A stretch of DNA of 64,000 bases, from contig CP168152.1 in the NCBI GenBank assembly GCA_041545745.1, forward strand, positions 1,424,001 through 1,488,000, given 5' to 3'. Of the stretch, positions 9,347-18,155 are shown in pieces (positions within the stretch are counted from its first letter, which is position 1; each line of letters begins with the position of its first letter). Source of the DNA: Stenotrophomonas indicatrix. Lineage in GTDB: Bacteria; Pseudomonadota; Gammaproteobacteria; Xanthomonadales; Xanthomonadaceae. The translations under genes were made by a program, and so were the position numbers. Under the pieces are notes generated by a model. The model was given only the letters and a program-made list of their open reading frames with translations. It did not search any database and had not been told where the DNA came from.

Positions 9347-10063
9347 TCACCAAGGAACAGTTCGGCCCATGCGATCGAGGTATTCCAGACCTGGCCTTCC
9401 GCGTTTCGAGAGGACTGCCTTCACCAGGTCGGGGACGGTTTCCTCCAGGCTGAACGGTGCTTCCGGTCCACCCAGTGCGGTACGAATCCAGCCGGGAGCC
9501 AACAACATCAACGCACGGGATTCGTCTGCATTCCGGGCTGCGTAGCTGCGCATGTATTGGTTCAAAGCCGACTTGCTGCCACGATAGACCTCATGTCCGC
9601 CTTTCTCATTGCTGGTGATGCTGCCTTGCCCGGACGACATGACGCCGATCAGTCCGTTGGCAGGCACCAAGCCCTGCAACGCTTCGATGACGCGCATCGG
9701 TGCGAGCGCGTTGGTGAGCATGACGCGCACAAACTCCTCCGTGGACACGTCGGCAATGGTTTCGTTCTGGTTGGTGTTCGCGGTTCCGGCATTCACGAAT
9801 AGGATCTCGAAGCGAGAGCCAGAGAGGCGATCGCGTAGCGCGGTAATCTGCTCCTGCTCGGTAACGTCGAGCTGCTCGATTTCAACGCGACCCGCGTGGG
9901 CATCGGCCAAATCATGCAATTCGGTTCTGGCAGTCCCGCGCACGGTGCCGGTGACGTTCCATCCACTTTTGATAAATTCCGCAGACATGGCGGCGCCAAG
10001 GCCACGCGAAGCACCGATGAGCAAAATGCTCGGACGAGGTTCACGGCTGGTTGAGTTCGTCAT
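9347..10063 (-). CDS. SDR-family NAD(P)-dependent oxidoreductase
   Basis: A short-chain dehydrogenase of 238 residues from the ATG at 10063. The cofactor motif GASRGLG lies near residues 17-23, then NAG, and the catalytic serine region MSSGQG with YRGSK as the YxxxK pair. The length is standard for classical SDRs. It precedes the amidohydrolase and is divergent from a LysR gene, with a perfect 21-bp inverted repeat between them. Substrate unknown. Confidence 0.8.
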   Translation of the reverse strand: MTNSTSREPRPSILLIGASRGLGAAMSAEFIKSGWNVTGTVRGTARTELHDLADAHAGRVEIEQLDVTEQEQITALRDRLSGSRFEILFVNAGTANTNQNETIADVSTEEFVRVMLTNALAPMRVIEALQGLVPANGLIGVMSSGQGSITSNEKGGHEVYRGSKSALNQYMRSYAARNADESRALMLLAPGWIRTALGGPEAPFSLEETVPDLVKAVLSKRGRPGLEYLDRMGRTVPW

Positions 10064-10134
10064 AGTTGCAATCCCTTCATTCGGCTGGCAGCCATGATTC
10101 TCGACGTGGATCATGGTTTGCACCAGACGCGTGC

Positions 10135-10155
10135 GATGCAATAATCGATTGCATC
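10135..10155. promoter_or_regulatory. candidate LysR operator
   Basis: GATGCAAT-AATCG-ATTGCATC is a perfect inverted repeat with 8-bp arms and a 5-bp spacer. It fits the T-N11-A rule for LysR-type sites and lies in the 120-bp divergent region between the SDR-amidohydrolase operon and the lysR gene. Confidence 0.7.
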
Positions 10156-10183
10156 AAACGCATAGTTGATTCAAGGATTGGCC

Positions 10184-11116
10184 ATGGTGCAGAACGTGGA
10201 TCTGAACCTCCTCACATCGTTGGACGTGCTGCTCACTGAGCGCAACGTGACGCGGGCGGCACACCGCCTTGGCTTGAGCCCCTCGGCCATGAGCAGAACG
10301 CTTGCCAGGCTTCGGCTAGCCATAGGCGATCAACTGCTCGTACAGGCCGGCAGGACACTTGTCCCAACCCCTTACGCGGAACAACTGACCGAGCAAGTGC
10401 ATGAACTTGCGCGCCATGCCCGCGCGGTGCTCCAGCCCGTCAGCAACACCCTTGACGTTGCGACCTTGGAGCGGACGTTTGCGATCCGGGCCAATGATGG
10501 GTTTGTCGATCTCGTCGGCCCCTCGCTGATGGCCGTGATCGCCCAGACTGCGCCCTATGTTCGCATCCGCTTTGTTCCGAAGCTCGACAAGGACGCACAG
10601 CCGCTTCGGGAAGGCATGATCGACCTGGAGATCGGGGTGATTGGAACCAAGGCGCCGGAACTGAAGACACGGCTTCTTCTTCAAGACCGGTTCGTTGGCA
10701 TTTGTCGAACGGGCCATCCCATCTTGGGCAGACCGGGCGTGACGGCCAGACGCTATGCCAGCTTCCCGCATGTGGTCGTCTCGCGCAAACGCCAATTCTC
10801 CGGCCCGGTGGACGATGCTCTGGATCAGTTGGGCTTGCACAGAACGGTCGTCATGGTTGTGCCCGCCTATGCCAACGCAATGCGGATCGTGTGCTACTCA
10901 GACCTCATCGGGCTTGTCCCGCGTTTGAGCCTGGGGATTGGTTCGCCGTGCGACGCTACCATAAGCGCGGGCATCCAGCACTTCAAGCTGCCGGTGCATA
11001 CCCCCCCGATAAAGGTATCCGCCATTTGGCATCCACGACTTAACGCAGATCCCGCCCATCGCTGGCTCCGCGACACCATCTTCGCTGTTTGCAATGACGT
11101 GGGACTGGTCAGCTGA
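10184..11116 (+). CDS. LysR-family transcriptional regulator
   Basis: Full-length LTTR of 310 residues from the ATG at 10184 (a TTG upstream is possible). It opens with the family HTH (VDLNLLTSLDVLL, then AAHRLGLSPSAMSRTLARLR) and has a NodD/SyrM-like effector domain. It is divergent from the SDR-amidohydrolase pair and probably controls both that operon and itself through the palindrome at 10135-10155. It ends facing the alpha/beta hydrolase gene. Confidence 0.85.
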   Translation: MVQNVDLNLLTSLDVLLTERNVTRAAHRLGLSPSAMSRTLARLRLAIGDQLLVQAGRTLVPTPYAEQLTEQVHELARHARAVLQPVSNTLDVATLERTFAIRANDGFVDLVGPSLMAVIAQTAPYVRIRFVPKLDKDAQPLREGMIDLEIGVIGTKAPELKTRLLLQDRFVGICRTGHPILGRPGVTARRYASFPHVVVSRKRQFSGPVDDALDQLGLHRTVVMVVPAYANAMRIVCYSDLIGLVPRLSLGIGSPCDATISAGIQHFKLPVHTPPIKVSAIWHPRLNADPAHRWLRDTIFAVCNDVGLVS

Positions 11117-11161
11117 TTGCCTGACTGCTGCCAGAGAACGACGGCAGCGGCAGGCATGGCT

Positions 11162-12109
11162 TCAGGTGTTGGCGGCGAGCGTTACCTGCGCCAACGCGCT
11201 TGCAGGTCCGTCGAGTGAAGCGATTGCAGCGGGCCAAGCCCCCACATCAAGGTCGAGAGCGGTGAGAAGCCAGGCCACGCTTAGCCGCCGCGTCGCCTCA
11301 AGACTATCGGGCGCCTCAATTTCCGTTTCTTTTGCATCCAGACCAGCAATGCCGCCCAATCCGTGACCAACGCCATACAGGGTGACGAGAGCCTTGGCTC
11401 CCGGGCTGTCGTGAAAGGCATCCGAGTGCCACTCCGGGCCGCGTGACGTGAAGTGCGGGTTGTCGTCCGCGCCGCAGATCACAACACTGCGCGTTTTCAT
11501 ATGCGAAAAATCCACATCAAAAAATGGAAAGCGCGCCGCACTTTGCGCGGTGAGGTCACTGCCACCACGACCCGGTGCCGCCAGCAGGACGCCTGCGGAT
11601 ATGCGCGGGTCAGCAAAGTCCTCTTTTGCAAGCCGCGCGCCCAGAAGCAGGCCGACCGTGTGCCCGCCAAAAGAGTGGCCAGCAGCCGCTATGCGTCGGT
11701 GATCGAGCCGACCCGCTATTGCTGGCGCCTGCTGTTCCACTTCATCCAGTTGGTCGAGAATTGCTGTCATCTCGGACACGCGCTGGCGCCAAAAGTAGGG
11801 CGCACCGGGAGCGTCCTTGGGCAGGCCACCGACAGGCGAATTTCCATGGGTTGGCTGGATCACGGCAAAACCGCGTTCAGCCCAGAACTGCGCCAGGGGT
11901 GCATAGCCATCTTTGGAGGGAGCATATTTTGAAGGTCCGGCTCCGTGCGAGAGAAGCACGATTGGCAGTGCGTCGCCTTTTGCCGGTGCAGTCAGGCGCA
12001 GCTCAAGTGGTGCACGCCCTGCCATCGGCAGGACGATCGGCGTATAGGCCACGGTCAGCGCCGCCTGGGGCGTAGGGATGGACCGCGACAAATCGATGAG
12101 ATTATTCAT
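11162..12109 (-). CDS. alpha/beta hydrolase (dienelactone hydrolase / PAF-acetylhydrolase-like)
   Basis: The 315-residue protein has the oxyanion-hole HGAG (about 55-58) and the nucleophile elbow GHSFGGH with the catalytic serine. A late GVGHGLGG supplies a candidate catalytic histidine. The arrangement resembles chlorophyllase/PAF-acetylhydrolase-like esterases. No signal peptide is evident. It lies 53 bp downstream of an SDR gene on the same strand and is likely co-transcribed under the adjacent AraC regulator. Substrate unknown. Confidence 0.7.
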   Translation of the reverse strand: MNNLIDLSRSIPTPQAALTVAYTPIVLPMAGRAPLELRLTAPAKGDALPIVLLSHGAGPSKYAPSKDGYAPLAQFWAERGFAVIQPTHGNSPVGGLPKDAPGAPYFWRQRVSEMTAILDQLDEVEQQAPAIAGRLDHRRIAAAGHSFGGHTVGLLLGARLAKEDFADPRISAGVLLAAPGRGGSDLTAQSAARFPFFDVDFSHMKTRSVVICGADDNPHFTSRGPEWHSDAFHDSPGAKALVTLYGVGHGLGGIAGLDAKETEIEAPDSLEATRRLSVAWLLTALDLDVGAWPAAIASLDGPASALAQVTLAANT

Positions 12110-12162
12110 GTTGTCACCCTTTTGAGCCCCCTATGGGCGCCGGGTCAAGAGGAGCGGTACGT

Positions 12163-12924
12163 TCAGCTGTTGGCCTGGGTGGCTGTCTGATTGAAGATAG
12201 TTTCTGCATCGGCGCCTGCTGGCAGGCGCATCGGCGCATCCGGCTCCGTCACGGCCCGCCATACGGCCTGCGCCACGTCGTCAGCCTCTGTTTTCTCGGT
12301 CGAGCCGCGCATCATTGCAAAGTAGTCTTTCACGAAAGCGTCATAGGGCGCCGGAACGTCCATCCCCATGCGTGCCACGGCGTTCTTTCCAAAGGCGGTC
12401 GTCGGGGCCGACCCCGGCAGGACAAGCCGGGCACGGATGCCGAATTGTGCTGTCTCAAGGGCGAGGCTTTCCGTGAACGCATTGATGGCGGCCTTGCTGG
12501 CGGTATAGACCGACAGCGCCGGAAATGGGCGCAGCGTGACGCTGGAGCTGATGTTGACGATGACGCCGGACTGTCGCGCACGCATGCCCGGCAGCACCGC
12601 CTGGGTCATAGCTATCGTGCCGAGCACATTGGTCTCGAAAAGTTCGCGGGCCTTGGCCATGTCTACACCCTCCAGCACGTTCAGCATGCCGACCCCGGCA
12701 TTGTTGACGAGCGCCTCGACAGCACCGGCGTCGGCCACGGCCTGGGCGATGCTGGCTGCACTGATGACGTCGAGTGCCAGTATGTGCAGGCGATCATGCG
12801 CTGGCATTGTGTGTGCCTGCGGGTTCCGCATGGTCGCGACCACCTCCCAACCTTGAGCAAGGAAGAGTTCTGTCGTGGCGAGACCAAAGCCCGACGAAGC
12901 GCCGGTGATAAGAATTTTGGGCAT
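12163..12924 (-). CDS. SDR-family oxidoreductase
   Basis: A 253-residue SDR starting MPKILITGASSGFG at 12924. The upstream frame extension is not conserved and crosses the divergent promoter. It has GASSGFG, NNAGVG, NISSSVTLR and YTASK (the YxxxK pair). The C-terminal part resembles SDRs that accept bulky carbonyl substrates, but the substrate cannot be named. It is followed by the alpha/beta hydrolase gene and divergent from an AraC-family gene. Confidence 0.8.
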   Translation of the reverse strand: MPKILITGASSGFGLATTELFLAQGWEVVATMRNPQAHTMPAHDRLHILALDVISAASIAQAVADAGAVEALVNNAGVGMLNVLEGVDMAKARELFETNVLGTIAMTQAVLPGMRARQSGVIVNISSSVTLRPFPALSVYTASKAAINAFTESLALETAQFGIRARLVLPGSAPTTAFGKNAVARMGMDVPAPYDAFVKDYFAMMRGSTEKTEADDVAQAVWRAVTEPDAPMRLPAGADAETIFNQTATQANS

Positions 12925-12934
12925 GGGTATCTCC

Positions 12935-12950
12935 TGTCGTTGGTACGACA
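12935..12950. promoter_or_regulatory. inverted repeat upstream of the SDR gene
   Basis: TGTCGT-TGGT-ACGACA is a perfect 6-bp-arm palindrome about 10 bp in front of the SDR start. A second inverted pair, CGGACT (12969-12974) and AGTCCG (13009-13014), brackets the rest of the divergent promoter. Either could bind the adjacent AraC-type regulator. Confidence 0.4.
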
Positions 12951-13018
12951 AGGATGGATAAAACTTTCCGGACTGTCTATATTTGAAAATCCGATATATT
13001 TCAGCGAAAGTCCGAATT

Positions 13019-13933
13019 ATGGCTATTTCGACAATTGACCCCCTCGCCAGTGTCGTCGCGCTGCTCAAGCCGGAGCCTTCGATCGCCAAGCTTGTCAACG
13101 GCGGCGGCCGCTGGCGCGTCGAGCGCACAAACATGGCAAGCCCGTTCTACTGCGCCATGGTCGAGGGCACTTGCTTGCTGACCCTTCGGGACCGTGCGCC
13201 GCTTGTTCTTGGAGCGGGAGACTTCGTTCTGGTACCGGAAAGCTTTGATTTCACTATGTCGAGCATTGATCCGCCGCCACGCGGCGCCCCGCACCGGCCG
13301 CTGGAGACCGGCCCAGGTGTTTTCCGCCTGGGCGAACAGGACGCACCGAACGAAATGCGGTGCTTAGTGGGCCACTGCAGCTTTGCCTCGCCGGACCGGG
13401 AACTGCTCGTTTCGCTCCTGCCGGCGGTCATCCATGTGCGCGCACATAGACGCTTGATCGCGCTCGTTCAGATGATCCAGGAAGAGACGCAAAGTGATCG
13501 TGCAGCCCGAGACATGGTGCTCGTATGCCTTTTGGAGCTGCTGCTGGTCGAGGCCTTGCGCTCCGTCGAAAGCACGATGGCAGAACCTGGATTGCTTCGC
13601 GGCCTCGCCGATCCCAAACTTGCCTTGGCGCTGCGGCAGATCCACGCAGACCCCGGTGCAAGCCTGTCCGTTCAGGGCTTGGCCGCTGCAGCGGGCGTGT
13701 CGCGCTCCACCTTCTTTGACCGCTTTCACAGCGAGGTCGGATCCGCGCCCATGGAATATGTAGCTGCCTGGCGGATGGCAGTGGCAAAGGACATGTTGGT
13801 GAAGGGCAATATCGCGATGGCGGAGCTCGCGCGGCGTGTCGGCTACGGGTCGGTCAGTTCATTCAGCATGGCCTTTTCGCGGCATGTTGGAACACCACCC
13901 GGCGCTTTCGCCGCCAGATGCCAGGCTGCGTAA
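13019..13933 (+). CDS. AraC-family regulator with cupin domain
   Basis: The 304-residue protein has an N-terminal cupin-6 sensor domain (about 10-190) and a C-terminal double HTH (about 200-300) with LAAAAGVSRSTFFDRFHSEVG and a second helix pair ending in VGYGSVSSFSMAFSRHVG. I chose the ATG at 13019, since the cupin region starts just after it. Proteins of this layout often activate a divergent oxidoreductase in response to aldehydes or organic compounds. Here the divergent target is the SDR-hydrolase pair. Confidence 0.85.
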   Translation: MAISTIDPLASVVALLKPEPSIAKLVNGGGRWRVERTNMASPFYCAMVEGTCLLTLRDRAPLVLGAGDFVLVPESFDFTMSSIDPPPRGAPHRPLETGPGVFRLGEQDAPNEMRCLVGHCSFASPDRELLVSLLPAVIHVRAHRRLIALVQMIQEETQSDRAARDMVLVCLLELLLVEALRSVESTMAEPGLLRGLADPKLALALRQIHADPGASLSVQGLAAAAGVSRSTFFDRFHSEVGSAPMEYVAAWRMAVAKDMLVKGNIAMAELARRVGYGSVSSFSMAFSRHVGTPPGAFAARCQAA

Positions 13934-14250
13934 ATCGCACCTCGACCAGTTCTCATCCGATGACCATGATGCTGCGGATGAGGTCGGTAGCTGCCGCAGC
14001 ACCTGGGCCCCCTGCAGCAAACCGCCATCTCTCGAATTGCGGTCCCCGTGAACAACGTGGTGGGCTCACACAGCGAGACTGCGAACGGCGATCAATGCCG
14101 GCTCATGCGGACAAGGCTTCGGGTCTTCGGTTTCAGCGGTTTATATCCACATCCCTGTTGCATTGCCACGATGGAGCACCTTGGGCATCTGCAGATGCCC
14201 CGGCGAAAGACCCGAAGCGGTCTACCGCTGGCGCCAAAAACGGGCGTTTG
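13934..14250. other. intergenic region, no gene seen
   Basis: 317 bp between the AraC-family gene and the convergent NmrA-type gene. Neither strand gives a reading frame with recognisable protein features, and I see no terminator with a clear T-tract. Confidence 0.5.
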
Positions 14251-15111
14251 TCACTTGCGCACGGTCGCAAAGAATCTGTCCGGGGTTGTCGTGCCCGCGA
14301 CGGACTCGGTGCCAATGACACCATGATCGATCCAGCTGGAATTGATCCCATCATTCAGTTCCTCTATCGGGCCTGTAGAGCCCGCCGGTATCCCCATCGA
14401 TTCCAGCGTTGACGTCCATGCCTCACGTGGAACGGATCGGGCTGTGACGGCACGGCCAACGACGTTGCCTATCGCCTGAGCCAGATCGTCCGGACTGAAT
14501 CGCGAGCCGAGCTCGACAATCCTGCGACCCTCCCAATCCTCTTGCAGTCGCCTTGCGATCTCCGCGCCGATATCAGCCGTAGCGGTCATGGGCACCTTGC
14601 GGTCAGTCGGCGTCAGGAAGAAATCAACGAACCCTGACGCCTCTGCCTGATGCAGGCCGTACAGGTAATTTTCCATGAAGGAGCCTGGCCGCAAGATGGC
14701 GGTAGGCATGGCGAGGTCGTCCAGCGCCTGCTCCATCAGGTGCGTGGATGTGATGTTCCCCAAACCGCTGGTTCGTTCGGATCCAAATGACGACAGCAGG
14801 ACCAGGCGTGGCGGTGGCGTGACTCGAAGCGCCTCCACGAAACTGGCGATGGTGGCCCTGGCTTCTGGATGCCCCGGCGCCGGGGTCATCGTTGGCGGCA
14901 ACATCAGGAAGGCGCCTTCGACACCCTCCAGCGCTGCGGCTACATCCCGCGCATTGTTCAGGTCGCCTTGATGAACCCGCACACCTTGCCGCGACCATTC
15001 CAATGCCCTTTGCGGATCCCGCACAAGCGTGCTCACATTGAACCCGTCTTCGAGCAACTGACGCGCAGCAGCACCACCCGTTTTCCCTGTGACGCCAGCG
15101 ATGAAAAACAT
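14251..15111 (-). CDS. NmrA-like / atypical SDR NAD(P)-binding protein
   Basis: The 286-residue protein starts MFFIAGVTGKTGGAAARQLL at 15111, with GVTGKTGG as the NAD(P)-binding glycine motif. The internal LLSSFGS and the ILRPGSFMEN segment are typical of NmrA/atypical extended SDRs such as the QOR2-type quinone reductases and azoreductase-like proteins. It lacks a clear YxxxK catalytic pair, so it may be an enzyme or a redox-sensing binder. It is divergent from a second cupin-AraC regulator, with a 12-bp perfect inverted repeat between them. Confidence 0.75.
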   Translation of the reverse strand: MFFIAGVTGKTGGAAARQLLEDGFNVSTLVRDPQRALEWSRQGVRVHQGDLNNARDVAAALEGVEGAFLMLPPTMTPAPGHPEARATIASFVEALRVTPPPRLVLLSSFGSERTSGLGNITSTHLMEQALDDLAMPTAILRPGSFMENYLYGLHQAEASGFVDFFLTPTDRKVPMTATADIGAEIARRLQEDWEGRRIVELGSRFSPDDLAQAIGNVVGRAVTARSVPREAWTSTLESMGIPAGSTGPIEELNDGINSSWIDHGVIGTESVAGTTTPDRFFATVRK

Positions 15112-15157
15112 ACGATGTTCCTTGTTCTGTTTGAGCAGCGCCCACAGTAACAAGACA

Positions 15158-15211
15158 AGCTTGGACGATCCATGCTTTAGGCTCCACAGTACTTTCGATA
15201 TCGTCCAAGCT
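15158..15211. promoter_or_regulatory. 12-bp perfect inverted repeat in divergent promoter
   Basis: AGCTTGGACGAT (15158-15169) and ATCGTCCAAGCT (15200-15211) are perfect inverted copies 30 bp apart, between the nmrA-like and araC-like genes. Arms on one face of the helix suit a dimeric AraC-type regulator that loops or spans the promoter. Confidence 0.65.
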
Positions 15212-15232
15212 CATCATCCCCCGGCTATCAGC

Positions 15233-16165
15233 ATGGACCTACTCTCCGAAGCCCTCGCGCTCCTTAGACCCCAGACGTACGTCCTTCATGCGTTGGACGC
15301 AGGCGGCGATTGGGCTATCCAGTTTCCTGTCCATAACGGCGTCAAGCTGAATGCCGTCTTGAAAGGCTCATGCTGGCTTCTTTCAGATGGAGAAAGCGAA
15401 CCCTATCGCCTTGTCGAAGGAGACTGCTTCCTGCTGACGCGCGGCCGGCCATTCGTCCTTGCCAGCGACCCTTCCATATCACCGGTCAACTATCTGGACG
15501 CGCTGTCTTACGATGCCCAAGGCATTGCACAATGCCAGGCTGGTGGCGACTGTTTCCTGGTCGCAGGTCACTTCTCCTTGAAGGGAACCGGTGTCGACAG
15601 GCTTTTCGAATACCTCCCGCCGGTGGTCCCGGTGAGCGCCGCATCGAGCGAGGCGTCAGTGCTTCGATGGTCACTGGATCTTCTCGCGCAGGAATTGCGG
15701 AATAGTCAGCCAGGCCATTCGCTTACGGCTGAGCATCTTGCGCACATCATGCTCATCCAGGTGTTGCGGCTGCATCTTGCGTCGACAAAAACGATGAACA
15801 ACGGTTGGCTTTCAGCGCTGCATGATCCGCAGTTGAGTGCAGCCATCAATGCGGTGCACCAGGATATTGGCCGTCGTTGGACTGTGTTGGAAATGGCGCA
15901 GCTTGCCGGCATGTCCCGTTCGAGTTTTGCCGCAAAGTTCAGACAGGTGGTCGGAACAACGCCATTGGGGTATCTGACTCAATGGCGAATGCAGATCGCC
16001 GTTGATCGGCTCATAAACCGGGAAATCAGCCTCGCGAGGATCGCATATGAGGTTGGATACGAATCGGAAGCGTCATTCAGCACCGCATTCAAGAAGATCC
16101 ATGGCCATTCTCCAAGAGACCATCGGGCTCGTGTCTTGGCCGAAACGCCGGCCCAACAACACTGA
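15233..16165 (+). CDS. AraC-family regulator with cupin domain
   Basis: The 310-residue protein begins MDLLSEALALLRPQTYV at 15233. It has a cupin-6 N-terminal domain (about 5-190) and an AraC HTH pair (about 205-300) with MAQLAGMSRSSFAAKFRQVVG and VGYESEASFSTAFKK. It is a paralogue in layout of the regulator at 13019-13933 but clearly diverged. Divergent transcription from the NmrA-like gene and the shared palindrome suggest it controls that gene and itself. Confidence 0.85.
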   Translation: MDLLSEALALLRPQTYVLHALDAGGDWAIQFPVHNGVKLNAVLKGSCWLLSDGESEPYRLVEGDCFLLTRGRPFVLASDPSISPVNYLDALSYDAQGIAQCQAGGDCFLVAGHFSLKGTGVDRLFEYLPPVVPVSAASSEASVLRWSLDLLAQELRNSQPGHSLTAEHLAHIMLIQVLRLHLASTKTMNNGWLSALHDPQLSAAINAVHQDIGRRWTVLEMAQLAGMSRSSFAAKFRQVVGTTPLGYLTQWRMQIAVDRLINREISLARIAYEVGYESEASFSTAFKKIHGHSPRDHRARVLAETPAQQH

Positions 16166-16262
16166 GTCGCGAACAGCGTGGCGAGAGCCGATGAGAAATT
16201 CCGCCAGTGTCCACCGACGAAAGCGCAGGCTGTGGGCTGCGCTTTCGCTTTCAAGGCGCGCG

Positions 16263-16670
16263 GCCGACTGCGGCTGGCCGCACCGCGCAGCGGTCGCAAT
16301 GCAGTGGAGAGTCTGGAAGAGCATGCAATTTGTCCCACGAGGAATGCGCGCAGCGCAGGGGAAACTGTTTGCGTTGGAAGGTTGCGGCCATGGAGCCCAA
16401 GGCGCAACCGCGCCACCGCCAGGATTCACGACAAGACAAGGACGTGCAGGCCAACCGCTGCCGAATGAAAACATGGCCGACTACGCTTTCGCACAACCTG
16501 CCCCAGCAAGCCGGGGCGTAGCCCCACAAGCCGTGCCTATTGCGGCGGGGCTACTTATCCCGCAAGCGCAGGCGCGAAGGCATGAGGGGTTGATGCCGCG
16601 CATGGCTGCAACGGCAAAGACGACGCGGGGCGAAGCCCGGAAGCCCGGCGGCCCATCGTACGGCGACCAG
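16263..16670 (+). repeat. structured noncoding element, copy 1
   Basis: This stretch matches 48080-48710 and part of 50070-50180. It holds a hairpin GGTTGCG (16380-16386) / CGCAACC (16403-16409), and a second stem GTAGCCCC (16518-16525) / GGGGCTAC (16547-16554). The copy at 48.1 kb lies directly upstream of the DUF736 gene, so this copy probably came from an equivalent place in another ICE. No open frame in it resembles a protein. Its function is unknown. Confidence 0.6.
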
Positions 16671-16739
16671 CCTAAAACCCCATAAGGCATAGCAGGCTAA
16701 ACCGCCAGCAGCACGACGCACAACAGCGCGATATACGCC

Positions 16740-17170
16740 TTGCTTCGGCGGACATTCCCGCGCTCTACGACGAAAACGGGCGCGACAGCGCCTTGGTGCA
16801 ACTGCTTTTGCAGGAAGTACGCTTGGCGCAGACAATGCCCCTGTTTGCGCCGATCCCCCAAGACCGTCAGCTTGCGCGGCTGTGCAAGGCATTTCTGAAA
16901 TCGCCCGGCATCCAAGCGACGCCCCTGACCTGGGCGCAGCGGCTGCACAAGGGCCTGCGTACCTTCACCCGGTTCTTCCACCAGCAGACGGGCATGAGCT
17001 TTGGCGCATGGCGCCAGCAAGCCTGCCTGCTGGCGGCGCTGCCCCGGCTGTCGGCCGGGGCAGTCCGTCACGTAGGTCGCGCTAGATCTCGGTTACGACA
17101 GCCCCAGCGCGTTTTCCACCATGTTCAGGAAACGGATTGGCAAGACACCAATGGACTCTATTCGGGAAGG
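16740..17170 (+). pseudogene. broken AraC-family regulator (C-terminal part)
   Basis: The frame reads an AraC C-terminal region (LVQLLLQEVRLAQ, then QTGMSFGAWRQQACLLAALPRLSAG) and then loses frame near 17060. The rest of the second HTH (VALDLGYDSPSAFSTMFRKRIGKTP) continues in another frame, which also carries a TAG just before it. The 5' part is missing, and the reading starts abruptly next to the repeat element. The gene is dead by truncation plus frameshift and stop. Confidence 0.8.
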
Positions 17171-18058
17171 TCATGGCGCTGCGCGAGCCAGCGTCAGACC
17201 AAGCCCCGGTTTCTCTGCGACAACCTTGGCCACAAAGTCCATCACGGCACGCACGGGCGCAGAGTGCCTTAGATCGCGGTGCACCACCAGCCAGATGTCA
17301 CGCGAGAACATGGCACCGTCATGGTCCAGCCGCACCAGCCCGGATTCCGCATCGCCGAGAAAACAGGGCAGACCGGCCACGCCAGCCCCGCACCGCGCAG
17401 CCGCCAGATGGCCGCTGATGTCGCTCAACTTGCACCCGACCCGACGCCCGGCGGCAATCCCGAGCAGCCACTTTTGCTGGGGCATGTCGGCGAACTGCGC
17501 GTCGTAGGCGATGAAGGTCCAGTCTTCGGGGCGGTGCGACGTCACGTAATCCTGAGTCGCGTAAAGCGCAAAGGGCATCTGCCCGAGCTTGCGAACAACG
17601 CTGCTGGCTTCCTGGGGCCGCACCTGCCGCAGCGCCACGTCGGCCTCCCGGCGGCTGAGCGACACCTGCTGGACCTGCGCCGAAACAGACAGCTGGATGC
17701 TTGCATGTTCGTTGCGGAAGTCGGCCAGCTTGCTGGCCAGCAGGTGCGTGGCCAGCACCGGCGACGCGCTGAGGGTGACCTTCCCGCTGAGCGGCACATG
17801 GCTCGCATGCGCCAGGCGCTCCGCCGTGAAGGCTGCATTTTCCATCGCCTTGGCCTGCTCGTAGAGTTGCACGCCCATCGGCGTGAGTCGGCAGGAACGT
17901 GGCAGGCGCTCGACCAGCGGCGCCTGCAACTCGGCCTCCAGCGCCGTCAGGCGTCGGCTGACGGTGGCATGGTCCACGTGCAAGGCCCGGGCGGCCCCGG
18001 AGAGAGTGCCGGCGCGGGCCACAGCCAGGAAATGACGAAAGTTCTCCCAATCAAACAT
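17171..18058 (-). CDS. LysR-family transcriptional regulator
   Basis: A 295-residue LTTR from the ATG at 18058 (MFDWENFRHFLAVARAGTLSGAARAL). The longer upstream frame runs into the divergent MFS gene and is not conserved. The HTH (HVDHATVSRRLTALEAEL) and the effector domain are intact. Its divergent partner, an MFS exporter, has decayed, so the regulator now has no obvious adjacent target. Confidence 0.85.
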   Translation of the reverse strand: MFDWENFRHFLAVARAGTLSGAARALHVDHATVSRRLTALEAELQAPLVERLPRSCRLTPMGVQLYEQAKAMENAAFTAERLAHASHVPLSGKVTLSASPVLATHLLASKLADFRNEHASIQLSVSAQVQQVSLSRREADVALRQVRPQEASSVVRKLGQMPFALYATQDYVTSHRPEDWTFIAYDAQFADMPQQKWLLGIAAGRRVGCKLSDISGHLAAARCGAGVAGLPCFLGDAESGLVRLDHDGAMFSRDIWLVVHRDLRHSAPVRAVMDFVAKVVAEKPGLGLTLARAAP

Positions 18059-18155
18059 CGGTGCGTTTTCTCCAGTCTGGATTGAAATTTTAGGGAATTT
18101 ACGCTGACATGACCGCAGCCTAGCATGCGTTCTCATCGGCTTTTCGGACGCATCC

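Noticed and set aside
15101..15108. ATGAAAAA, complement of TTTTTCAT, as an internal att site
   Set aside because: It lies within the coding start of the NmrA-like gene, with no element boundary, integrase or change of content nearby.
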